Under the pieces are notes generated by a model. It was not told the origin of the DNA. It was given only the letters and a program-made list of their open reading frames with translations, and did no database searches. A DNA stretch of 5,381 nucleotides, taken from NCBI GenBank assembly GCA_047639615.1, contig JBLIOL010000354.1, positions 1 to 5,381 on the forward strand. Reading direction: 5' to 3'. Position numbers and translations under genes: made by a program. Within the stretch, counting starts at the first letter, position 1; every line of letters starts with the position of its first letter. The stretch comes from CAYWNK01 sp047639615. GTDB taxonomy: Bacteria > Planctomycetota > UBA1135 > GCA-002686595. Below are positions 1 through 4,335 of the stretch, piece by piece.

Positions 1-116
1 CTGAAGTTGAGTTTCACAATCCACTTCACCATCGAGATGACCTCAACACGATCTACATAGCCAAGGGCTGAACGGGGATTGACGCACAGTCCCAATTGGC
101 CAATCGGCTCCCCACC

Positions 117-293
117 GTTGACGGTTTCAGCGAGGGATGGCCACCGGGCTTGGCCTGCCCATGGTTGGCAAGCGGAGTGCTTTGCGTTCCAGCCCTTGAT
201 TGCTTCGGGCCTGATCGAGAGTGTGATGTCCCCACGCTGACCGAGGGCCAGGTGGTACTCGGTCCAATTCGTGACTCGGTACTTAGCCTTGGC
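117..293 (-). pseudogene. IS5-type transposase, N-terminal fragment without a start codon
   Basis: Reading the minus strand from 293 downward gives AKAKYRVTNWTEYHLALGQR, followed by GDITLSIRPEAIKGWNAKHS. This matches the conserved opening of IS5-family DDE transposases (pattern KYRVxNWxEYxxALxxRGxxTxxxxxxAIxxW). Around 129-155 the text GQARWPSLAET still resembles the family's GQPRYSDLAIET, but similarity then stops and no DDE catalytic core follows. The usual initiator just before AKAKYR is a GGG codon, and no in-frame ATG/GTG/TTG lies nearby upstream before a TAG near 335. It therefore looks like a dead remnant of about 59 codons. It begins only 16 bases past the stop of the thioredoxin-like fragment, on the same strand. 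Family assignment is from remembered consensus, not a search. Confidence 0.62.
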
Positions 294-309
294 CCCTTCT
301 TGCGCACTC

Positions 310-513
310 TCAATCTCCTCCGCGAATGCCCTCTAGGACCCAGCCGATTTCCTGCCGAAATCGATCTCCGCTGCCCTTGTTGTGTCCAGACCGGCGATAG
401 CGGATGCGTCCCTGCCCGTCGAGCAGGAGGAGCTTGGGAATCCCAGTCGATAACCCAACGGTTTCAGGGGCAACTCCCACCAAACGCGCCACCGGAAAGG
501 GGAGATCGAGTTC
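310..513 (-). pseudogene. Thioredoxin-like (TlpA/redoxin-type) protein, C-terminal fragment
   Basis: The frame ending at TGA 310-312 encodes 67 residues that look like the second half of a thioredoxin fold. It contains LPFPVARLVGVAPETVG, then STGIPKLLLLDGQGRIRYRR with the characteristic cis-proline (GIPK) before a beta strand and a DGQGRI turn. It ends with a helix around DRFRQEIGWVLEGI. In intact family members this half follows a CxxC redox motif and the first beta-alpha-beta unit. Both are absent here, because just upstream (514 onward) the same frame turns abruptly into a transposase sequence. The fragment cannot carry redox activity by itself. An intact parent would probably be an exported or periplasmic thiol-disulfide or peroxiredoxin-like protein, but the exact subfamily cannot be told. 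Confidence 0.6.
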
Positions 514-615
514 CTGCGAGACTCCGACTTCGTTGGACAATGCGTTGGCTGTGATCCCTTCAGGACCGGCCATTCGTTGGATCATGCGGGCTTTGAAGCC
601 TTGGGTGTACGGCAC
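514..615 (-). mobile_element. IS3-type OrfA transposase, first 34 codons only
   Basis: From the GTG at 613-615 the minus strand reads VPYTQGFKARMIQRMAGPEG and then ITANALSNEVGVSQ. This is the start of the helix-turn-helix domain of IS3-family OrfA proteins of the type P-Y-T-x-G-F-K-x-R-M-(IV)-Q-R-M. In complete copies the text goes on to PTLSRWLREA, the recognition helix. Here it switches after VGVSQ, without a frame break, to thioredoxin-like sequence. OrfB, the DDE integrase core and recognisable terminal inverted repeats are all missing, so this is an immobile remnant. It lies just downstream, in its own orientation, of the hairpin cluster at 666-744. The family call rests on pattern memory but the match is dense. 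Confidence 0.66.
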
Positions 616-665
616 GGTGGTGCCTCCATCGCCCCCGATGGTTTGAGAAAAAGAAAGACGCTTTC

Positions 666-685
666 GGCCCCCCCTAGGGGTGGCC
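666..685. repeat. Perfect CCCCTAGGGG palindrome with GGCC outer arms
   Basis: The core CCCCTAGGGG (671-680) is a perfect 10-bp palindrome. After one C/T mismatch (670/681), outer arms GGCC (666-669) and GGCC (682-685) pair again, so 9 of 10 positions match. Read on the minus strand the hairpin is followed, after about 7 bases, by a pyrimidine-rich run (CTTTCTTTTTCTC), which resembles a loose intrinsic terminator. A short GAAAG/CTTTC stem (653-657 with 661-665) lies between. Confidence 0.6.
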
Positions 686-701
686 CCTTCCTCGCGGAAG
701 G
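686..701. repeat. Perfect 6-bp inverted repeat with TCGC tetraloop
   Basis: CCTTCC (686-691), TCGC (692-695) and GGAAGG (696-701) form a perfect stem with a four-base loop. It abuts the palindrome at 666-685 with no gap and precedes the larger stem-loop at 710-744. Confidence 0.6.
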
Positions 702-709
702 AGGGCGGC

Positions 710-744
710 GACCCCAAACCTGCGCGAAGCGCTGGTTTGGGGTC
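710..744. repeat. Long stem-loop: 11-bp perfect arms plus 4-bp inner stem
   Basis: GACCCCAAACC (710-720) is the exact reverse complement of GGTTTGGGGTC (734-744). Inside, after a T/T mismatch (721/733), GCGC (722-725) pairs with GCGC (729-732) around a GAA loop (726-728). Fifteen of 16 pairs match over 35 bases, far beyond chance for ordinary sequence. It lies directly before the plus-strand carboxypeptidase-regulatory-like fragment. It could be a REP-like element, a mobile-element end or a terminator; no T-tract follows on either side. Confidence 0.75.
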
Positions 745-1065
745 CCTCGCCTGAGAGCGCCAGGCCAAGCTGCAACTACCCTGACACAGGACGGTCTCTT
801 CGAACTCAGCGCGGATATCGACGGCACCTTTGTGGTGCGCGCCCGGCATGCTGACTGGGTTGACGCCGAGGTAGGACCGCTCGTCTCTGGAAGCACTGCT
901 CAGCCCCTGAAGCTTGAGCTATCGCGGGGTGGTTCGATCGCTGGCTCGGTCCGCGTAGCCCACGATCAACCAGCTGGCGGCCTCGTGGTTGCAGTCCATC
1001 GTGGTGACGGCCCCCCGCGCTCCATGCTTACGGCTGCAGACGGCTCGACCAAATTCACATCATTG
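745..1065 (+). pseudogene. Carboxypeptidase-regulatory-like repeat protein, internal fragment
   Basis: One plus-strand frame reads like a tandem Ig-like, carboxypeptidase-regulatory-type protein. It contains TLTQDGLFELSADIDGTFVV, then RARHADWVDAEVGPL, then LKLELSRGGSIAGSVRV, then a second unit with GGLVVAVHRGDGPPRSM and LTAADGSTKFTSLE. The recurring pattern (xDGxFxL...Y/FVVRAR..., GGSIxGxVRV, xDGSxxFxSL) is typical of these beta-sandwich repeats in large secreted or cell-surface proteins. Nothing upstream supplies a signal peptide or start: the frame passes through the hairpin cluster. The similarity stops near 1065, at the stop codon of the convergent secreted-protein gene, where a typical repeat would continue with a G-x-(Y/W)-x-V strand. 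It therefore looks cut at both ends. The exact 5' boundary (745 to about 772) is uncertain. Confidence 0.55.
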
Positions 1066-2106
1066 GAACAACACCGAGACCGCGCTCGTGAAGTTCGAGG
1101 TGGAGCTGCCGTTGACGATGTCCCGATGCCAGCACTGGAAGTTCCAGGTCTCCCCAGCCAAGACCGTTACGCCGAAGTTGGGCGGCTCAGGCATGTTGGT
1201 TAGGTCCACGACTATGCTGAACTCAGTATTCGAGACCTGCCCCACCTGCGCCCTTAAATGAGCGATCGTGCCCAACACACACAGGTTGCCCTGGCTACCG
1301 CCGGGGTTCGTGACGAGCCCCTGGGTGCGACTGGCAAGGAAGTACGCGAACTGACCGTCGGGTAGGTTGGACCCGGTCAAGGTCAGGCTATTGCCGCTGG
1401 CTACGTCACTACCGGTGGCCGTGATGACGCCGCTGCCACCGCTAGAGTTGATCGGGGCGGGAGAACAGTAAACGGTGCCCAGGCTACCGCCTGCGAGATA
1501 AGCATCCCGGTGCGCCAGGATCTCCGTCAGAGACAGCATGGACTCGTACACAGCGACCCCGTGAATCGCGCCCGTCAGGATGTCGAAGGGCCCGGTGTTC
1601 GGATCGTGAATCTGCCCGAAGCCAACCATGCCCTGCAGAACAGGGGCCGAAGCAAGCACGCCCACGCTGATACCGTCGACGAACAACTCGGTACCACCCG
1701 CGGTTGTATCCACGACAAAGGCCAAGTGCACGTCCACGTTCTCGAGGTTGCCCCCGCTCCATTGCCGGTCGACGATGCCGAACTCGGTCAGGCCGTATTG
1801 CATGGTGTCTGCGTACTGCTCGAACTTGAAACCAGCTGAGTCCCCCACCCCGGTCCCACGGGCGCCGATGAGTGCACTGCTGAGGCCCGCATTGGTTCCA
1901 TTTACGATCACTTCGTAGGTGACCCCGGCAGCGCTGTTGATCGAACCAACATCGTCTACCAGCGGACCGACCAGAGCGGAGTTCACATAGCTCGCAGGAG
2001 AACCGGCCGCGACGGCGGCCAGCCACGCGGAAATGTCAGCCGTTGCGGATGGTGCGGAGACAACAGATAGAACACCGGCTAGCGCCAGTCTGGAGAGCTG
2101 CTTCAT
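1060..2106 (-). CDS. Secreted LamG/concanavalin-like protein with planctomycete-type C-terminal domain
   Basis: The 348-residue product begins MKQLSRLALAGVLSVVSAPS, a classical signal peptide (K2, R6, a hydrophobic core, likely cleavage after ATA at residue 23), so it is exported. Residues about 37-205 look like a LamG-type beta-sandwich. The signs are VDVHLAFVVDTTAGGTELFV followed by DGISVG (the usual 'hla.v.d...lyvDG..vG' hairpin), and GAIHGVAVYESMLSLTEILA near the end. Residues about 209-348 form a second module with C214 (TVYCSP), C276 (QGNLCVLG) and the ending ETWNFQCWHRD...STSNFTSAV. I recognise that module as a recurring C-terminal domain of secreted planctomycete proteins, of unknown function. 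LamG folds usually bind glycans or proteins, but no catalytic residues can be claimed. ATG start at 2104-2106; only a weak AGG lies upstream, so start choice rests on the signal peptide. No terminator is visible beyond its TGA, where it meets a convergent gene fragment. Confidence 0.88.
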   Translation of the reverse strand: MKQLSRLALAGVLSVVSAPSATADISAWLAAVAAGSPASYVNSALVGPLVDDVGSINSAAGVTYEVIVNGTNAGLSSALIGARGTGVGDSAGFKFEQYADTMQYGLTEFGIVDRQWSGGNLENVDVHLAFVVDTTAGGTELFVDGISVGVLASAPVLQGMVGFGQIHDPNTGPFDILTGAIHGVAVYESMLSLTEILAHRDAYLAGGSLGTVYCSPAPINSSGGSGVITATGSDVASGNSLTLTGSNLPDGQFAYFLASRTQGLVTNPGGSQGNLCVLGTIAHLRAQVGQVSNTEFSIVVDLTNMPEPPNFGVTVLAGETWNFQCWHRDIVNGSSTSNFTSAVSVLFQ

Positions 2107-2109
2107 GCG

Positions 2110-2185
2110 TCGTGCCTAGGAGTAGAGGATTCGGATCTACACCGATCATCGTACCCGAGCCGCCGAATTTCGTACCTAGGCCGCC
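2110..2185. promoter_or_regulatory. Repeated CCTAGGYACGA motifs upstream of the secreted LamG-like gene
   Basis: On the minus strand the 118-bp space before the secreted-protein start contains GGCGGCCTAGGTACG (2185-2171) and GGCGGCTCGGGTACG (2164-2150). They are identical at 12 of 15 positions and start exactly 21 bp apart, two helical turns. A third partial copy, CCTAGGCACGA (2120-2110), matches CCTAGGTACGA (2180-2170) at 10 of 11 positions and ends only a few bases before the ATG. Same-face spacing of direct repeats suits a regulator or activator site. No convincing -35/-10 pair is visible. The function is inferred. Confidence 0.4.
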
Positions 2186-2224
2186 CTGGTTGAGCTCTAG
2201 CTAGCATTCATGAACGAGTGGTGC

Positions 2225-2812
2225 TCAAAACCCCACCCGCAACCTGACCGAATGCCCGGGCGTCACCGCACGTGCTTGCGCTGGGCCTTGGTAATGCTCC
2301 CCACGAGGACAAAGGCAAGCAAGCAAGCAAGCGGCCAGGTGGGCCGTGGAGACGACGGCTTGCATGTAGCTCGCACTGATGAGCTCGTCGACGCTCTCGC
2401 TGGAGCGGATACGGCCACTGGAAATGCTATGCAAGAGGCAGCTCATCCCCCAAGCAAACCACCAGCGATCTGTGAAGCGGCCACCAGGTGAGTGCTGCCA
2501 GCTGATTGGATCCTCACTGGCCCGTTCAAGCTCCCCCATGGCGCGCGCTGGTAGGAAGAGTTGGCCGAAGGGAATGAAGAAACGACCAAGGGCCATGGCA
2601 GGGGAATAGCCCAACCCGGCTGCACCCAGTGCACGAACATTCTTCTGCGCTCGCACGATCCAGAAACCCATGACTGGCATCGTGAGTTCGAACACGAGGA
2701 GGTGAGCCAGCATGATCCAAAGATGACGCAGGCCTGCGTCATAGGATTGACCGCCGATCCAGCCATCTGCAGCGAGGGACCTTGCCTGCAGGAGAGAGGT
2801 GATCACGAGCAC
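2225..2812 (-). CDS. DUF4328-family membrane protein, disrupted (frameshifted C-terminus, truncated N-terminus)
   Basis: The surviving frame (GTG 2812, stop TGA 2225-2227, 195 residues) carries the DUF4328 signature. A membrane helix around residues 30-52 (HLWIMLAHLLVFELTMPVMG) runs into FWIVRAQKNVRALGAAGLGY, SPAMALGRFFIPFGQLFLPA and ELERAS. These match the family pattern FxxWxxRAxxNxxALGxxxxxxSPxxAxGxxFxPxxxLxxPxxAxxELxxAS. Another helix follows at RWWFAWGMSCLLHS (residues 116-129). Members are integral membrane proteins of unknown biochemical role. The last helix should end in a V-x-x-I-T-x-A-Q type tail. Here the frame slips at the tetranucleotide repeat (2315-2332) and ends in unrelated sequence (CLCPRGEHYQGPAQAR and on). 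Deleting one 4-bp unit gives LAFVLVGSITKAQRKHVR and a TGA at 2263-2265. The first helix begins upstream of this start, beyond an in-frame TGA (2828-2830). The gene may be a pseudogene or phase-variable. Confidence 0.72.
   Translation of the reverse strand: MLVITSLLQARSLAADGWIGGQSYDAGLRHLWIMLAHLLVFELTMPVMGFWIVRAQKNVRALGAAGLGYSPAMALGRFFIPFGQLFLPARAMGELERASEDPISWQHSPGGRFTDRWWFAWGMSCLLHSISSGRIRSSESVDELISASYMQAVVSTAHLAACLLACLCPRGEHYQGPAQARAVTPGHSVRLRVGF
2315..2332. repeat. Tetranucleotide repeat (GCAA on +, GCTT on -), 4.5 copies, inside the DUF4328 gene
   Basis: Four GCAA units (2315-2318, 2319-2322, 2323-2326, 2327-2330) plus GC (2331-2332) form an uninterrupted microsatellite. Read in the gene's direction it is GCTTGCTTGCTTGCTTGC. 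Loss of one unit shifts the frame by exactly the amount needed to restore the canonical DUF4328 C-terminus. Short tandem repeats of this kind are prone to slipped-strand mispairing. Confidence 0.85.
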
Positions 2813-2827
2813 GGAGTTCGTGAGAGC

Positions 2828-2902
2828 TCAAAAGGCCAGTAGGAACTTGAGCACGCCGATCAGCGCGCCGGACTCGCGATACCCGTAGCGCTGCCTCGGC
2901 AC
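2828..2902 (-). pseudogene. Detached N-terminal part of the DUF4328 gene, ended by an in-frame TGA
   Basis: The frame upstream of the DUF4328 open frame is the same frame, separated only by TGA at 2828-2830. From a possible GTG start at 2900-2902 it reads VPRQRYGYRESGALIGVLKF then LLAF, TGA, then ALTNSVLVITSLLQARSL. Reading through the TGA gives one continuous hydrophobic helix starting at GALIGVL and ending near SLLQ, followed by the family's usual loop. That is exactly where DUF4328 proteins have transmembrane segment 1, after a short YR-containing cytosolic lead. With the TGA read as a sense codon and one 4-bp repeat unit removed downstream, the reconstructed gene is 211 residues, a normal size. 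There is no clear Shine-Dalgarno site before the GTG. TGA works as the ordinary stop for other genes here, so recoding is unlikely. A nonsense mutation or a base-call error is more probable. Confidence 0.55.
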
Positions 2903-3203
2903 GCGGCGTGCTTGCCCACGGCTAGCCCCGCTTCGCTGAGGTCTCCGACGGCCGGAGCGCGTGGTTACCGCGTCCGCACCGGACCCCTCCTCGCAGATGA
3001 CACGGTCTGGGGCGAGGCAACTGTGTTCACGCCTGCATCCTGATTCGGAGACGTCTAGGTCGTGGGCTGGTAGGCCGCATCCATTTGGGCAGAGGCTCCC
3101 ACCCGCCCATAGAGGAGTTCTTTTCGCCGTCCCTGCAGCGCGGTAGGCCTCCGTGTCCGGCCGCAAGCCGAGTTCAACTGCACGGAACCTAAGGGCTCTG
3201 GGG
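2903..3203. other. Stretch with no convincing gene between the DUF4328 gene and the regulator
   Basis: The minus-strand frame leading into the DUF4328 gene stays open here but has no good start. Its product is arginine-rich and low in family character (for example RSGRRRPQRSGASRGQARR). A cysteine-bearing piece, LCPNGCGLPAHDLDVSESGC (about 3034-3093), could be the trace of a zinc-ribbon N-terminal extension, which some membrane proteins of this kind carry, but the spacing is not canonical. A 5-bp stem CTCCG/CGGAG (2943-2947 with 2953-2957) is present. I see no terminator with a T-tract after the regulator's stop and no promoter that I would defend. Confidence 0.5.
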
Positions 3204-4085
3204 TTAGCTATCGAGCCCGCGTCCGATGCCCTTTGCGTAGGCGGAGAGTTCGCCCATGGAGTGAGCAAGCTCGAATCCAGCGCGCATGGGCAGTCCTAAA
3301 CCCTGCACGGCGCTGCCACCGATTACGACGGGAATTTTCTTCGAGACCGCATGATCGATGATGGCCTCGATATCAGCGAGTGCTTGATCTGAGTCCTGGA
3401 TGTGGTTCGCGCTGATCCACACTAGGGCCGGTTGATGACGTTCGATCGCGACCATGAAGCTTGCCGCAGGAGTGTTCGCGCCGATGTCCACTGTTTGGAA
3501 ACCGGCCTCCATCAGTACGGTTGAGGCCATCAGCGTTGCGAGTTGACCGAGGTCATCGCGGAGCGCGCCACCCACAGCGATTGGCCGACCTGACTGCGAA
3601 CCGAGCAGCAGGCCCGCTTGCACGAGGCCCGCGGTCGCGAGCGCGGTTAGGCGATGCTCCTCGTAGATGCCACTCTCGCTCTCCAGCCAGAGTTCACCGA
3701 CGCTTTCCATGGCTTTACGGATTGGTCCGTCGCAGAGCGTGCACAGAGATTCGCCGCTGACGAAGGCGGCCACCAACGCGGCGCGGAAACCTTCGCTATC
3801 GCCGGACGTGAGGAGCTCGCGGATCCGATCGGCGTGATCCTTATGCGTGCCCGCTTGTACGGGGCCGAGGTCGCCTAGCCCGATGGCGTCCGGAGCAACC
3901 ACATCTAGCTGTGCCTCACGGATGAATCGAATGGCTTCGTCGAACGCAATCCGTCGGTGCCCACCTACCGTCCTGACCAGCGGAAACCGACCTTCGTTTG
4001 CCCAGCGTTTGATGGAGGACTCGCTCACGCCTACGGCGCGCGCGAGTTGCTTGGGCGAGATCTGGGAGATTGGGGGCGTAGGCAT
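3204..4085 (-). CDS. MerR-type regulator with CarH/LitR-like B12-domain architecture, cobalt-ligand His missing
   Basis: This 293-residue DNA-binding regulator has a MerR/excisionase-type winged helix at residues about 8-58 (QISPKQLARAVGVSESSIKR, then RTVGGHRRIAFDEA). A four-helix cap (about 85-165) and a Rossmann-like cobalamin-type domain (about 168-290) follow. This is the layout of CarH, CarA and LitR light or B12 sensors. The cap keeps the W-x9-EH motif: W133 then E143-H144. The cobalamin loop, usually ExHxxG, reads LRDDLG (175-180), so the Glu is Leu and the cobalt-coordinating His is Asp177. The residue after W133, which I recall as a histidine in Thermus CarH, is Leu134. Later features remain (LVWISAN 221-227, VVIGGSAV 253-260). 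It probably folds like the family but does not bind B12 in base-off/His-on form. ATG at 4083-4085 has no Shine-Dalgarno; a TATCAT element six bases upstream suggests leaderless expression. It is divergent from the FAS1 gene. Confidence 0.9.
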   Translation of the reverse strand: MPTPPISQISPKQLARAVGVSESSIKRWANEGRFPLVRTVGGHRRIAFDEAIRFIREAQLDVVAPDAIGLGDLGPVQAGTHKDHADRIRELLTSGDSEGFRAALVAAFVSGESLCTLCDGPIRKAMESVGELWLESESGIYEEHRLTALATAGLVQAGLLLGSQSGRPIAVGGALRDDLGQLATLMASTVLMEAGFQTVDIGANTPAASFMVAIERHQPALVWISANHIQDSDQALADIEAIIDHAVSKKIPVVIGGSAVQGLGLPMRAGFELAHSMGELSAYAKGIGRGLDS

Positions 4086-4091
4086 GTAAGG

Positions 4092-4097
4092 ATGATA
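4092..4097 (-). promoter_or_regulatory. Candidate -10 element (TATCAT) for a leaderless regulator transcript
   Basis: On the minus strand TATCAT (5 of 6 to TATAAT) ends six bases before the regulator's ATG, so transcription would start at or very near the initiator codon. This agrees with the absence of any Shine-Dalgarno sequence. The matching -35 position (about 4115-4120, GTGCAT on the minus strand) is poor, which is common where an activator or a MerR-type factor works. Confidence 0.35.
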
Positions 4098-4162
4098 TGG
4101 CTGTTTTCGGGGACATGCACCCCCTAAGCCTGGACTGCCTCACGGGCCAGGGGACGTGTTCG

Positions 4163-4191
4163 CCTAAGATCCTTGCTAGCAAACGCTTAGG
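4163..4191. promoter_or_regulatory. Nested inverted repeat in the divergent intergenic region, candidate operator
   Basis: The perfect 10-bp palindrome TTGCTAGCAA (4173-4182) is flanked by CCTAAG (4163-4168) and its reverse complement CTTAGG (4186-4191). The two dyads have centres only half a base apart. A further CCTAAG copy lies at 4123-4128. The element sits 78 bp from the regulator start and about 145 bp from the FAS1 ATG. That is where a MerR-type dimer or tetramer could control both divergent genes. Binding by the neighbouring regulator is inferred from position and symmetry only. Confidence 0.5.
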
Positions 4192-4257
4192 TGCCGATGG
4201 ACGGTTTGGACGTTTTAGTGTCGACATGGCGGGGGCCGCCCCGTACTCTCCATTCAG

Positions 4258-4275
4258 TTGAACGAATTGAACGAT
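4258..4275 (+). repeat. Tandem 9-bp direct repeat (TTGAACGAA / TTGAACGAT)
   Basis: Two head-to-tail 9-mers identical at 8 of 9 positions (4258-4266 and 4267-4275) lie 61 bp before the preferred ATG of the FAS1 gene. They could be a regulator site in the leader. They also contain an in-frame TTG that would extend the FAS1 protein by 26 residues, which I do not favour as the start. Confidence 0.4.
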
Positions 4276-4335
4276 TTCAGGGAGTGGCTCAACCGCCACC
4301 CGAACCAGGGGCTCGCCCCAAGAACCACTAGAACC

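Noticed and set aside
3..71. Plus-strand open frame from the left edge (EVEFHNPLHHRDDLNTIYIA, then KG and TGA), possibly the 3' end of a gene.
   Set aside because: Only 22 codons are visible and no family pattern is clear; the minus strand is equally open here. It cannot be told from chance.
96..554. Long plus-strand open frame of 152 codons.
   Set aside because: It lies opposite recognisable transposase and thioredoxin-like fragments on the minus strand; the translation has no domain character and looks like an antisense shadow.
616..849. Upstream part of the minus-strand open frame before the transposase start.
   Set aside because: It runs through the hairpin cluster and opposite the carboxypeptidase-regulatory-like fragment; composition is low in family signal, so the GTG at 613-615 was preferred as the natural start of the transposase piece.
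2828..2830. TGA as selenocysteine or a reassigned sense codon.
   Set aside because: The site is within a hydrophobic helix with no redox motif, no selenocysteine-insertion-like hairpin was recognised, and other genes in the window end at TGA normally.
2951..3043. Plus-strand text RVRTGPLLADDTVWGEATVF ending at a TGA (3041-3043), which resembles the end of an extracellular beta-rich protein.
   Set aside because: It is short, has no start or upstream domain, and could be chance in GC-rich DNA.
3034..3093. Possible zinc-ribbon (LCPNGCGLPAHDLDVSESGC) in front of the DUF4328 gene.
   Set aside because: Cysteine spacing is CxxxC rather than CxxC, the second pair is not matched well, and there is no start codon in frame nearby.
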